Positions 33,465 to 45,827 of a DNA stretch of 64,000 bases are shown here, piece by piece. The position numbers and the translations under genes are program-made. Positions within the stretch are counted from its first letter, which is position 1. Each line of letters begins with the position of its first letter. The stretch comes from Phanerodontia chrysosporium (Eukaryota; Basidiomycota; Agaricomycetes; Polyporales; Phanerochaetaceae), in NCBI GenBank assembly GCA_001910725.1, contig MJGA01000011.1, forward strand, positions 124,001-188,000, written 5' to 3'. The notes under the pieces were generated by a model. It did no database searches. It saw only the letters and a list, made by a program, of their open reading frames with translations, and was not told the origin of the DNA.

Positions 33465-36365
33465 TTTGTGAAACACTCCGCCATTCTGTTCATACCGCAT
33501 ATTTTCATACCCTATGGATTCTTGTCATATATGGTTCATGCACCTTTTTTCCATCCTGCGATCCCTTCCCTCTCATGTTTGCCCTACGCCATCACACTCT
33601 TTTCATGCTCCAACAGCACAGCACATTCCAGACTCGACGCAAGAAAGTATATTATTGGGTCCATTATCTCCTTGGTCGAACAGTCATTTCTCTGCATTGT
33701 TTATAGGATCTCTACTGTAATTCTATAGTACCTAGTTCATAACAGCACTGTGTGATGGCCTGTATTGCCTTTGCACTGTTCTCTCATGTAGTCAAGAACA
33801 CAGCAAGAGTGTCTGGAAAGTACGTCCGATACTTAGGTGCGGAAGTTGTTTGAGTCTCGGAGCGCCGAAAAGCCCATCGTTCCGTCGCCCGCGGGACTAC
33901 CCAGATCCAACTGCGCCTTCAGGCCAGACTCGTCCCAACCACAGGTTTCGCACGTCGGGAGGCAACCCAAAGAGGAGCGTGACATTGACCACCTCTCGCT
34001 ATCCAGTCGGAGATTCAGCTCGAGCTGCGGTAGCATTGCACGTCAGCGGCACCCGTTGCGAGCTCGCCGAAGCTTCTCTGCATGTTGCGACTAGTGCAGA
34101 TGCCGTACGTCACACCAGCGACGGCGAATTACGCTCGCCTGCACGGGGAATGCAGACCTGCCGCGACGCGAGCTCGTCCTCGTGCCGGCAGGCGGAGGGC
34201 ATGGGCACGCCTGATGCGGTGCCTGTGGGGAGCGGGCCCAGACGAGGGACGATGCAGCAGAACAGGCAGGTTCGGTCCGGGCGCGGGGCAGCCTGCGGCG
34301 GCGGATGATGCTGCACGTCCCGAAACGTAGCTGCGTGCGGCGATTGGAGGGCGCGGAGCGACAGACTCGGGCTGCGCGCACACGCAGCTGACACGGGCAT
34401 CTCCTGCGAACGGGGGCCATGCTGGCATGCATCCCCGCGATGACGCAAGGACGCCGCCAATGAGGGCACCGAGATGGCGACGCGCGAGGAGCAGAGGGCC
34501 CGAAAGGGCTCGCAGGCGAGCTTCGTGGGGAAGAGGTGGCGATGCAGTGGCGTCGTTTCCTGATACATGGCCGGACCAGAGTGTCGCTCTGCGATATGCG
34601 GGGGCATGCTGTGTCGTTCTGCGGACAATCGTGACGTTGCAGGAAGCGGGTCTGGGCCACCTTCTGTGCTCGGGAGTGATAGTTGCTCGCTCGCTTCTTC
34701 CATACAACGCTGTGGCGTACATGTGCCGCTAGGAGGGGTAAACATAGATAACTCGTTGATAGCCTAGCGACGTACTTCAACATGGTGGCTATGTCGTAGA
34801 CTTGCCGGGTAATGACAGTAGTGATAGTCTAGACAGCTTTGGACTTTTAAATTAAATTCCGCACTTGGTCCAGGCCTTGCGCATTAAAACAGCTGAAGCG
34901 ATACTGCAGCAGTGCAGCTCTCCTGGGAAACACAGCGAGGGAAAAGGCTATCGGAAGCGGAACGTTCGCGGTATCAACCGAGGAGCTTGCGACGTGGAGC
35001 CACGCGAGTCCGCGGCAGCAACCTGCCGCCAAGGTTGGTTAGTCAAGAGTGGCAAAGCTTGAAGGGCTCGCACCACAGGACACCATAGAGAGTGCTTCTG
35101 ATCCGTCGGTAGGCGATCTCGGAAGGAGAGCGGGAATGCGTGTATCAGAGACTACTGCTATCGAAGTCTGACGACGCCACTATTTGCTCGTCTCCACATC
35201 CTGAGTTTGGGGTTTGAATGGTATGCAAGACAAGAGTGGGTGTTCTAGACTCACCCACGCGCCCTGTTTTCTGGAAGGACTTGAGCACTGCTTTGACCAG
35301 GGAGTATTCTCATGCGAACGGAATGTTGGATCACAATGCTTTCCCGGGATTTATCAAGCTGTGGTCAGACCCTTCGTACAGATTCTTACTGTATCAAGAG
35401 CGAGGGCGCAGCGCAGTTATGCTGTGATTGAAGTACGTGAGATTGCAGAAGCGTTCGAGACTTACATCGACACGATTCATGCCCCATTTCTCCGCTGAGC
35501 ACTGCTTTCGAGGAGACCGACCAGACGCTCGGTACCCCGCAAGCGTATTAGGCAGGATCAAGTTGTATACTGTCGCCGCCCTGACCAGGGCTAATAATCT
35601 GGATGCAAAACGGACGTCAACGCGTCGTACAATGACGCCAAAAATGTTACAAGCCTCATACAACTGAGGCGCACCGACGACGGACCGCCGGCCTCGACTG
35701 TCCCATTGATTCGTATGGTGACCCAAACAGCACCCGCGTCGACGCCTCGCGGAGCCGCTGAAACACTTCTGAGCGTACGCGAGGCTGTGGTGGGGAGCGG
35801 TCATGGGACCGCGAATTTGAATGACTCTGATTGGCATGCGGAGGCGGGTGGGTCAGGGACGATGTAGCTGGGAAGCATCTGGAGGCCGCCTGAAGTATAT
35901 GGCCGGGGACTGCTAGGCGTGAATTTGCTGGCGCGAAAGCAGGAATACGAGGTTTTCTGCTCAGGAAGTGCACATGGAGCGTCCAGACGCAGAGGGGAGC
36001 ATATTCCACCTACAGTTGACCGCGATTCTGGGCCGCGACAACCCTCTGCTCGCCGTCTCGCACAACAGAGAGGCCCCTTCGCCATCATCTTCGCACGGGC
36101 ACCGCACCCGGCGAAACCTCTGAGAAAGGCAATCGTTTCTGGACGCTCCGAGGCCCGCTCGCCGCCATCACGTACGTGACTCGCGGAGGGCGAGCACGAC
36201 GCGTCGCGAATGCGCCCGGACGTCATGTACCTGGGACACTTGACCACCGCCGCCAGCGCGCGCGGACCGCTTCTATAGTATTTTCCGGTGCCAGGCGAGG
36301 TGCATAAAGAGCAGTGAAGGGGGGAAGGTGTTGTCGTGGTTCGATCGCTTGCCGTGCCAGACAGG
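33465..36365. other. Long stretch without a supported gene
   Basis: About 2.9 kb. Open frames occur on both strands at 34080-34780 in GC-rich DNA but mirror each other and look random. A plus-strand frame at 35218-35427 has a less random composition (ANGMLDHNAFPGFIKLWSDP), with another at 35428-35667, but I could not link them to exons or to a family. The final 300 bases should hold the xylanase promoter. Confidence 0.4.
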
Positions 36366-37707
36366 ATGAAGGTTTCGACGTTCTCTGCGATTGCGGCTCT
36401 GCTGTCCTTCGCGTTCGCGGCGCCCAGTGTCAAGCCATTATCCTGAGAGACCTGGCGAAACCGCGGTTCTTTGGCGCTGCAGCGAACACGACGTTTCTGT
36501 ACAATGACAAGAACTACACGAAGGTTATCTCAACACAGGTAGGCACTATTGACATCATTACAAGTATGCGCTCACCTATGGCCCACAGTTCTCGATCTTC
36601 ACCCCAGAGAACGAGAGTGAGTAGAGCGATGTAAGAGAAAGCCACTTTGCTTACCATGGTCGTGCAGTGAAGTGGGAGAGCATCGAGCCGGAGCCTAATA
36701 GTTTTGACTTCGGTCCCGCAGACGAGATCGTGCACTTCGCGGAAAGCATGGGTGCAAAAATGCGCGGACATAACTTCATGTGGTGCGTTTCAGTGATATC
36801 GGTCCAACTGACGACGCGCTGAGTTGCGGAGTACAGGGGGAACCAGCTCCCGCCATGGGTGAACACGTCGCTGACGGCGACGGAGCTGGACAAGGCCCTG
36901 AAGAACCACATTACAAAGGTCATGGAACACTATCGCGGCAAGATATACGCCTGGGATGTTATCGTAAGCAGGCAACATGCGGCAGACGCCTGCGTCGTGA
37001 CTCACCGGAGCCCCGGATACGCAGAACGAGATGATCTCAGACAACACGCCGAACGAGACGTTCAAGGACAACATCTGGACCCAGAAGTTCGGCGAGGAGG
37101 CGATGCCGAAGGCGCTGGCGTACGCCCGCGCGGTGGACAAGCACCCTAAGCTCTAGTGAGTGCGACGTGGTGCCGCGCGCGACGCCGCCGCTGACACGCC
37201 GGATAGCATCAACGACTACGGGATCGAGAACATCGGGCCCAAGTCGGACACGCTGTACGGCGTCGTGCAGGGCATCCTGCGCGACGGCGTGCCCGTCGAC
37301 GCGATCGGCTTCCAGTGCCACTTCACGCTCGGCCAGGTCCCGAGCACGCTGCAGCAGAACCTGCAGCGCTTCGCGGACCTCGGGCTCGACGTCGCGATCA
37401 CGGAGCTCGACATCAACATCCACGGCGAGAAGAACGCGAGCGCACTCGCGCAGCAGGCGCAGGACTACTGGACCGTCGTCAATGCATGCGTGCAGACGAA
37501 GCGGTGTGTCAGCGTCGTGAGTGCCCCTCTCCACTGTCGTGTCCGCCCCGGTCGTGCTGAACGGATCGTGTGCAGTCCGTCTGGGGCGTCTCGGACGATC
37601 ACTCGTGGATCCCCAATGGCGCGGTGCTCCCCTGGGATGCCGAAAAGCAGCCCAAGCCGGCCTTCTATGCCATCGCGGATGCATTCGAGGGAAAGCCCCA
37701 ACCCTAG
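36366..37707 (+). CDS. Secreted endo-1,4-beta-xylanase, GH10
   Basis: Retaining xylanase that cuts the xylan backbone during plant cell-wall decay. Exons: 36366-36538, 36589-36616, 36668-36782, 36837-36963, 37025-37155, 37207-37516 and 37576-37707; about 338 residues, the usual size of a catalytic domain without a cellulose-binding module. A signal peptide (MKVSTFSAIAALLSFAFA) precedes the domain. GH10 hallmarks: FTPENEMKWESIEP, GHNFMWGNQLPPWV, the acid/base Glu in AWDVINEM, GFQCHFTLG, and the nucleophile Glu in ITELDINIHG, then VWGVSDDHSW. Between the signal peptide and the domain (about 36435) one base is missing: after SVK the frame must slip to read AIILRDLAKPRFFG. The rest is intact, so a sequence error is as likely as a pseudogene. 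Supports a lignocellulose-degrading lifestyle. Confidence 0.88.
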
Positions 37708-40534
37708 GGGATGTCATGATCAGCGGGTGTCGTCATAGTCGTCTCGAGCGTACCTCTGAATCGAGCTTGTCGTCGTCGTTTTCATACGCACTGGCTCAGT
37801 GACGACGCCAACGCAGGAGGTGGGCCATGGTGCCGGTGGACGCACCCGCTTGCTAAACCCGCTGATGCTGGGGCGCGGGCAAAGCACTTTGCGGGGCGGA
37901 CGGCGCCGTGTGAGCGACCGCCAACGAGAACATGATTATCGGTCCGCAGCGAGTGCGTGGCCCGAGATTGCTGCTGGTCGTGGGGGCGGTGGGGACGAAA
38001 CACTCGGCGATTGGTTCCTGGAGGTAACCGGTAGCGGCGGCGTTCTTCTCCGCTGGACATCGAGCCAATGCCGCACTCCGATGGGCCGAGTGCACTTGGA
38101 AATCCAGAGGCGCTATGAGCTCCAGGGCAGCGCCGAAGAAAGCGCGAGAGCGCGAATGCGCTTCTTTGTGACAAGACGTGGGACAGGAGAAGCAGGGGTC
38201 TCCGAAAAAAGCCTCCGCAAGGAGGGAAATCTCGTAGAGGAAACGTTGACAAGAATCGGACTGGACCGCGTGCAAGGCGTGGAATATAGTGGGACCATGT
38301 CCTCCCAGTCCAGGTGGGCCTATTGTGCACAGCAAGGAACCGGGCCTCGTGTCTCGCCCACCTCGTTGCCTGCTGCTTTGAGGGTGCTACCACAGGAAAG
38401 GCGATGGATCGTTCGTTGATCAGACGCGAGGACGTATCAAGTGACCTGATAAGATGCAGCGCTGGATCCCTGGGGACGGGGCGCGCAACGACCCCTAGGT
38501 GAAATTGGGATCGCCAGCGCCGCGAGGAAGGCAGCTTGTGTACAGCATGGGACTGAACAGCGAGAGGTTAGGAGGTAGCCAGACGCACCGTTCCTTTTGG
38601 CGGGGACCTCTCGTGGCTCGCGGACGAAACAGGCACGGCGCGATCAAGCGGGTCCAGACTCCGCCCAGTGATCGCGCGTTCGGAATTGAATCTGAGATGG
38701 GATGCCCCGGCGGCAAGGGCAGGCACGGCGCCAGCCTCCGGCGCGCACGGAGGGCTTTCTCGTGACGTCGGATGTGCACGGCTTTCGCGCAGGCGGCGGG
38801 CACTCTCGTGTTTCGGACACTGTCGGCGTCCGTGGACTATACAATGCGGGGCGCAGCGGCTCTAAGACGCTACTCAGCCCGAGCCAAGTGTCCCCGAGGT
38901 GCAGCGCGTCCGAAGCGAGCAGCGTGGAACACGGCGATGGTTTGGGAGCTGGCAAGCGGAAGCAACAGCCCGGTCCGGCATGCGCGATGGACGCAGCGTC
39001 GAGCGAACCATGTCGCCCGCAAGGCCACCCTGAGCAGCGCCAGAGGTGTCGTCTCGGCCTCCAATGTGCGAACAGCGGCACGAGAGGAGAGATCGTCGGA
39101 CAATTACCGCAGGCACCAAAAGGTTCCTGCTGGTCGGCTTCTCGGAGGTGTGAGAGGCTGGTGTCGCAGGGCTGGAAATACGAAGCAGGGGTCCTGGAAA
39201 CAGATCACATACAGGACACCAGACCACACCCCTGCCGTCAGGTTCCGACACCGTTGGGACGATCGGATGCGGACATTAGTCCTAAGCATCTGAGTGCTCG
39301 CAGGCTGAGGTCGACGGGAGGCGGAAACATTCGCCAGTGATGGTGGTGATGCGCGGAGCGGCGCAGAGGCACTCTCCAGGACAGGGTCGGCTTATGCTAG
39401 GGGGGTGCATGTGAGCTGATCGTGCGGTGCGTACAGGCGTGTTCAGCATGTCTACCGCAAGCTTCGGTTGAAGTGCACACTGGATACCCAGCCAACGCTG
39501 TCGATGCACAGCGTCGACGCAACGGCCGCTTGAGAGCTCAACAGGACGAAATGCAGAATTCAGCCTTGTAAGACTGCATTCACTTCTATGGCGTAAACAA
39601 CCTGACGCGTTCATGGTCGCATTACATGTATGGATGTGCTATGCTCATTTTCAGGACATCCATCATGACTGCCCTCGCCACAATATCGCCACAGCCAGAC
39701 TCTACGACGAAAGTCCTGTTCCTCAACAGAGGCACGTGGCAATACGCGAAAGGACGCTTTGCGTTGTCATATTTCTGAGACCTGCAGCCTCGGAAGTAGC
39801 TTGACATCAGCCACCATCACTGGAACGCCATTCTACCGCCGCCCTCGAGCTGAGCCCTGTGAGAGCAGTTTAGAATTGCTAGGACTATTGTATTGATAGA
39901 CTGGCCAACAGGCAAATCGCAGCGAAGGACGATTGGCCATGGGCCGTGTGGGACCCGTCCGCATCTGCACCGCATTCGGTCGGTGGCCAAGGGAATCTTC
40001 ACGTCCTCGTCAGCAGTGCAGGATAAGAGCTGGGTGTTGCCGTCAAACATCGGAGGCGTACGTACGCAACGGCAGACGGCTCGGAGGTCGCCTCGGGCGT
40101 TGGCCAGCGTCGAGTCAGTCGGCTCTCGGGCGGGTGACACCCGTCACTCAGTGACCACACCTGCCATATCCGGGCGGCGCCGCTTCCCAGTTTGGAAGTG
40201 TGTGACGCTGTTGAAACTCCGCTCAGCGGCGCTCTGTCCGTTCCAAGCGCTTGCGTTCTAGTCTGTTCGTGCACATGCCTGCTTATATTTCTTTGTAAGC
40301 AACAAGCTTGTCCGCACTCCCCCCTGTCCTCCTTTCGCCATCTCTCCGAAGACGACGACTACGGTGTGAACGCAGTGCCCCCGCGTCGCTGGGCATACGT
40401 TCCGTGTCTCTGCTACTCGATTCCGTCGTCCACCTCGCTGTCTGCGACTGTAATCTCCCCATCCCACCCCGGTGCCTTGCGTCACTCACTTTTTGCCTAC
40501 CACATCGAACCGGTATCCGTATTTCGCTCAAGAC
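37708..40534. other. Long stretch without a supported gene
   Basis: About 2.8 kb upstream of the bZIP gene. Frames of up to about 210 codons occur on both strands and overlap each other, none with acceptable intron logic or family resemblance. The last 250 bases are C/T-rich, as expected for a core promoter and leader of a highly regulated gene. Confidence 0.45.
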
Positions 40535-42618
40535 ATGGATGCTTTCGGCGGCCTCGACAACTTCTGGGACTTGTCCCAACATCCCTCGACCTTCTCGACA
40601 CTGCCGGAGGACGACTTCCTCGCTCTGCTGCAGAAGCAGTTTCCCACCACCGGCCCCTTTGACCTCGCCGCTCCTGATGGCATAGACCCTATTAGCATCA
40701 ACCCTTTGCCTATCAATCCGACCCCGCCGTCCACCGACAGCAGCCCGAGCCCGCCCAGCACCAATCAGGAGCCGACAGTGTCCCGCCGGCAGTCAGGGGT
40801 GTTCTCGACGACACCTTCTACGGCCCAACAAGACTCGCACGATGATCCTTCATTGAAGCGCAAGGCAAGCAATGACAGCATGTCCGAGGAGCCAACGCAC
40901 AAAACAGCCCACACTGGTATGTCACACCCTCCACGCTCCGTTCCGTCTGTGCCAACTGGCACCGTATCAGACTCGAACAAGAAGGGGACCTCAACGGCCA
41001 ACAACGCCAATCGCCGCAAGTCGTCAGGAAACCCGCAACAGGTACGCGGCTGTCTGTCTGTGTCTTGATCGAATATTAATCCATCAACTGCTGATGCCCA
41101 GGACGAGTCCCGGATACTGAAGCGCAAGGAGCAGAACCGGGCGGCCCAGCGTGCGTTCCGTGAGCGCAAGGAGAAGCATGTCAAGGACGTAAGTTATATC
41201 TTGGTTGTCTCGTTCGTGTTGAGATCTCATACCTCGTTCGCAGTTGGAGGACAAGGTTGCCGCACTGGAGGCCAAGAATCAGGCAGCAGAGTCGGAGAAC
41301 GTCAACCTCCGCGACCTCCTATCGAGATTGCAGTCAGAGAATATGGCTCTCAAGCAGGCTGCGTTCACCTTCTCTGTGCCGAAGCCTAACTCTGCGCCAC
41401 CGTCTGCATTTCAGCAACCGGCGCAGTCGTTCTTTACACCCGGTGCCAGTACAAGCACGCAGCCACAGGCACCGCAGCCGGCGACGTCGCAGTTTGACGT
41501 CAACTTCGGTACCTTGATCCCATTCGACCCCGCCTCGCTCAATATGCTTGATGAGCCGGCGCAGTCGGACTCGATGAACATGGACTACAGCTTCGGGCAG
41601 CCCGGCGTGAGTCCGTACAAGACCATCGCGAGCAATCCGATGTACATGTCCTTCGCCGAGCCATCGCCGTACGACCTCGCGCCGTCGCCTATGGCCGGCT
41701 TCGTGCCGTCGCCGCCGCCGCCTTCTGCCGTGGACACACATCCGACACCGATGACGTCGTTCGACTGGAACTCGCCGTCAACGAATAGCCCACCAACGGC
41801 CGGCGTGGAGTTCGACCAGCTGTTCGGCGGCTTCAACCCCGCACAGTCACCAGTCGACTTCTCGGCCCTTCTGCACACTTCGCCCAGCTCCGTCAGCCCA
41901 GTGTCACATTCAGGGATCCGGTCGTCACCAGCGTCGTCATCGAATTCGCCAGAGTCGTCACATTCGCTGTCGGGATCGCCGGTGTCGCATACGTCGTCGA
42001 ATACGAGCTTTAACCCGAACCCTTCGTCTAACGACACGTGCCGAAGACACGGGAAGAGTGCGCGGCCAAAATCGCCGCTGCCGGTGCATCGCCGTTTGTG
42101 CAGACGCCCCTTTCCGCGCACCCGCCGCAGAACAGCTCGTTCTTTGCGGCATCCAACAGCGATGCCATGAAGTCGCTCACGAACGGCACGACTGGGAACA
42201 ACAGCAGTGCCATCGCCGATGCATGCCCCAAGATGACGCGGGAAGCACTGCTGGCGCAGATCAAGTCGGGTGCTGAGGACTCTGTTGGGCCCCACGGAGG
42301 CTTCGTGCGCAAGACCAGTGACGGGAACAATTCGATGATCATGTGCAAGGGCTCGAGTTTCCCGAAGACGGAGAAGAACGAACGGAACATTGAGGTGCTC
42401 ACTGCGTGGCGGAGTATCATGCAGAATCCTCAGTTCAAGGTTTGTCGCCTCGTCGTTTGGCACTGCACGCTGTCGCTCATCCGCTGCTGTAGAACGTGGA
42501 TATCAACGAGCTCTGCTCCGAGTTCACGAAAAAGGCACGGTGTGACGGCACGAAGGTGGTGCTCGAGCCGGAGGGCGTGAACGACATCCTCGAGACGCTT
42601 TCGAGCAAGCGCACATGA
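40535..42618 (+). CDS. Yap1/Pap1-type bZIP oxidative-stress transcription factor
   Basis: AP-1-like activator that accumulates in the nucleus when its cysteine-rich domains are oxidised. Exons: 40535-41041, 41102-41188, 41244-42439 and 42493-42618; about 638 residues once one frame slip is allowed. The basic region is KRKEQNRAAQRAFRERKEKH, with the fungal NxxAQxxFR signature (Gln and Phe of Pap1 type), followed by a leucine zipper LEDKVAALEAK. The middle is Ser/Pro-rich. The C-terminal PAP1-type region holds cysteines at NDTC, REEC, ADACPK, IMCKG, NELC and ARCDG, the redox-sensing CRD and nuclear-export region. At about 42041 one C appears to be missing: the frame before gives SSNDTC and after gives PKTREECAAK, contiguous in the family. 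Without correction the factor would lose its CRD. Confidence 0.9.
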
Positions 42619-44695
42619 GGCTCCTCCGGCACTTTCTCTGGCGGTGCCCAGCCAACGAGGGCACGCCGCGGACGCCTGCGAGACGAGCGCAGGTCGCTTT
42701 CGGCTCGTCGCCCCTTCGGCCTGCGCGGAGCGGGCGCCCGCACACGCGCATCGCTGCATGCGCGCACTAGAACGTCGAACGAAGCAGGCTCACCCGGTAC
42801 ACGTCGCATGAGGACAAGGACACTCGCTTTTCCGGGGCCACGCAAACGCACAGTATAATTCTCCCACGGACGCCCCCGCCCCCCACCCTTCCATTCGGCT
42901 CGCCTGGTCCACGCCCTGTCGCAACCACTAATATATCTGTCCCACCCCCGTCTATCTCTTCTCGCACGCCTCGCACCCGCATGTTCCATTCGATGATCCC
43001 CCTTTTTTATCGCTCATCCTTGTATTTTTTGTGTGTGCGCGCAGAGTTGTATCTACAGGAACGACATCTCATACTCCTTCGTCTGTGTACCATATATCCC
43101 CAGTGGAAACGGCATGAAAGCACTGGCGTACTGATAAGCAACTCCGTCTTTTGTCTGAGCGTTATCGCCCGCTCGCGGTGCCTTCGGCGTGCCGTCCTGT
43201 ACCCGGGTCTTCGGTCTCGTGCGGTGGCTGGGCGCCGTGGCGATCTCATCCTTGCCGTCCTGCCGCCCGCGCGGGTGCAGCGGGGTGCAGCGAGGCGATT
43301 GTGTGCTTGGTTATGTCGTGAAATACTCTGGGCTGCTTTCCGCGCAAGCGGCGTTGTGTCACGGTCTGCAGGGAGGAAACAATTGGGCCCAACCAGCCGA
43401 CTGGGCGCCCTCACCGACTCTGCTATCTGCCAGCTGCAAGGACGCGATCGGCAGGTTTCAACAGAAGACAAAAATGGTGGAAGCGATCGGTGTTGGGCAT
43501 GTTGGTTTGGTGTTGGCCCTTGGATCGCCTGGCCACGAACTTTCGCGCTATGCAATCGCGCACCCGCGCGGGGCCTTCCCCAGTGCCGGCGCCCCCCGCG
43601 GGGCCTCGGGGCCTGTCAGGCGCGACGGCCGCCGTGTCACTGTCAGATTGGCAAGCGGGTCGTGTCGGTCCCGAGGCCCCGGCGCAGGGGGCCTCTGCGC
43701 CGCATCAGTCGGAAAGTACTTCGCTGGCCGCTGCTCGGTGCGGAAGTCAGTGGACCTGGGTGGGCCCCAGCTGCCCTTGCTGTGTGCGGCTTACCCCGAG
43801 CGGGACGGCCTTGCCCTGCTGGGATTCTGCTGATAAGCCTGCTACGTGGTGTGGTTTCGACAACACTCATAATCAGGCGAGGCACGCACACAGTGCCTGA
43901 CTGCCGGAGGGGCCCCGCGGCCGCGCTGTATTGCGCCGCACGATGGGCTGTCAGGCCGACAGGTGTTCGCAATATATCGGACGCGGGCCCCGCGGTGCTG
44001 GCCTGGGCCAGCGTATGTTATCGAGGGCAGTATAACCTCTGTGAAAAGCGTCCGTGCCTTGCTGTGATGAGTGGAAGGTTCCTTGTGGCGGCGCGAGGAA
44101 CGTGTGTGGCTCGTGCTGGGTCTCGCTGCCATCGTTACGCCGCCGGCATGCGCAGCGGTAAGCTATAAGTTATGACGAGAACGGAGACCGTGCTACGCCG
44201 GTTGAGAATTGGACAGAGAGGGAAGTGATAGAGAACAGAGACAGCTGGCGCGCCACCACGCAGCTTCGCTGGCTGGGTGTGCGGCGCGCCCGTTCGGAGG
44301 GAGAGCGGGATGGCGTCATGTGGAGCAGAGCAGCCAATGAGAATACATTTGTCTAGACGCCGGATGTTTATGTATAGATGAAGTCGATGCGCTGCGCTAC
44401 CATGCGCGTGTGGCAGTCGATCCTGGATATATCGCTCGGTGTCACGAAAATAAAGCGTGTGCAGAGGCTCGGGGCAGAAGAGCCAGAGCACATTGTACAG
44501 CGTAGACTAGACTGTGCAGGGCACATGTCACTTGCAAATTCGCATTGTCGTTGAAGCAGACTGTGATCACAGGTAATCTGGTACAGATATGTAATGTGCG
44601 CATTAATCATTCCCTCGTAGTTCTAAGACTGCGACTCCTAGGCCCTTGTTTACAAAAACAAAGGACAGATAACAATCTGAAAGATAAACAGAGAA
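42619..44695. other. Long stretch without a supported gene
   Basis: About 2.1 kb after the bZIP gene, including its likely 3' UTR. Long open frames around 42981-44168 on the plus strand are mirrored on the minus strand and look random. It ends at the Pol III terminator side of a tRNA gene. Confidence 0.45.
44654..44658 (-). terminator. Pol III terminator of tRNA-Met
   Basis: A run of five T on the minus strand about 40 bases after the tRNA end. Confidence 0.6.
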
Positions 44696-44767
44696 TAGCA
44701 ACTGCTGGTTTCGATCCAGCGACCTCGGGGTTATGAGCCCCGCGCGCTACCCCTGCGCCAAGTTGCT
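44696..44767 (-). tRNA. tRNA-Met (CAT), elongator type
   Basis: 72 nt, folds as a cloverleaf: acceptor stem AGCAACT/AGTTGCT, D-stem GCGC/GCGC, anticodon stem CGGGG/CCCCG around loop CTCATAA (anticodon CAT), T-stem GCTGG/CCAGC, discriminator A. No intron, CCA not encoded. The A-T first pair occurs in initiators too, but the stem and loop pattern here suits an elongator better. Identical in sequence to the tRNA at 51980-52051 in the opposite direction. Confidence 0.95.
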
Positions 44768-44860
44768 GTCTTGATTGCAAATTATTGCTGTTCTAACCTC
44801 ATAGTAGCACTCGTCCCGCTCCCTAGCGCCCTAGTGAGGCTTTGGAACTCTTCACGCAAC

Positions 44861-45674
44861 ATGTCAGACTTCGCAGCGCTGACAGGTTTCTACCGCGTAT
44901 TATTCCTCTATGTCGAGCCGTGTAAGTACTGGTGTGTTTAGCCAGTCGGCTCGCTCACGTCCAATGCGCAGTCCTGACCGCCCTGCCGTGTCTGCTCATC
45001 TGGACCTTCCCGGGTGCGGCGTGGTTCCACCATGAGCTTATTCCCGACGGCTCGCCACAACCAGCGCGGATTCAGGATGCGCGCACGCACATGACTGTGC
45101 TGCAGCTTGGGAACTGTCGCGCCGTTCCCGTCTCTGCGTATTATATAAGTCGCTTACTGGTCACCGCTAGGCTACCTCCTCCTCGGCATGCTCTCCTCGC
45201 TTGTTTTTCGTGCCGTACGCGATGCGCTCCCGGGAAACCCTGCTGCACAGGAGCGTATTGTGGGCGCAAGCCTGTTTGCCATGGCGATCGCAGACGTAGG
45301 TGGTCTGGCTACGCTGGAGACATGCATACAGCTGACCGTACATACATCGCAGGCTACTCAGTAAGATTTGGTTCTGTGTGCTGTGTGATGCACGACTTAT
45401 GACACTGGAAAGCATTGCTGCGACCTGGGTCGGACTACCGGAGTCGCTGCGATACGACTTCGCCAGCTGGAACGGCACGACGCATGGGAACATCACGTTC
45501 GTGGTCTTCCTCCTGGTCTCACGGTGGCACTCCACCCTTGTGGCTGACATCAACGCACACTCTTTGCTAATTTTTGGCCCTTGTAGCATTGCGTGGTTTG
45601 CAGGTATCGGCCGCAAACGCTACTACTTCGGTCAGAAGCATGTCGCGACGGGCCCCACCAAGAAACTGGCCTAG
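44861..45674 (+). CDS. DUF7704-type multi-pass membrane protein
   Basis: Small fungal membrane protein of unknown function. Exons: 44861-44921, 44972-45115, 45171-45295, 45353-45360, 45413-45523 and 45587-45674, all in phase, 178 residues. The start MSDFAALTGFYRVLFLYVEP is typical, followed by CLLIWTFPGAAWFHHELIP, YLLLGMLSSLVFRAVRDALP, a segment IADATHIAATWVGLPESLRYD, NGTTHGNITFVVFLL and a terminal RKRYYFGQKH. About four membrane helices are predicted. Exon 4 is only 8 nt (Ala-Thr and two bases of His). A longer alternative exon using the AG 21 bases upstream is in frame but adds seven residues the family lacks. The intron after exon 2 has a weak donor (gtcgcg). Neighbours: a tRNA upstream and ARP6 converging from downstream, 150 bases apart. 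Confidence 0.82.
45353..45360 (+). other. 8-nt micro-exon of the DUF7704 gene
   Basis: GCTACTCA between acceptor catcgcag and donor gtaaga. It joins IAD to HIAATW as IADATHIAATW, the family spacing. An alternative 29-nt version is possible, using an acceptor 21 bases upstream. Confidence 0.7.
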
Positions 45675-45827
45675 ATTTACACCCTGGAAAGACTCCTGCT
45701 CGCCTTGGATATCAGGAGGGCTGCTTCATGTATCGGTCTTACATTCCCAGCCCGGTTGATTTTGAGATAAGGATGTACATAGCCATCATGCGAAAGCAAG
45801 CAGGGAGCAGAACATGTTCTCCAGCAA

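Noticed and set aside
33410..33706. C-terminal extension of the Erf4 protein by read-through
   Set aside because: The family ends at EIEYY, and a standard donor and acceptor remove this stretch up to a TAA.
34091..34783. 230-codon minus-strand frame and its partners
   Set aside because: Three overlapping frames on the same strand and others opposite, all Arg/Ser/Pro-rich; no splice logic or family resemblance.
42981..44168. 395-codon plus-strand frame after the bZIP gene
   Set aside because: No start context, domain or exon support; overlapping frames on both strands in GC-rich DNA.
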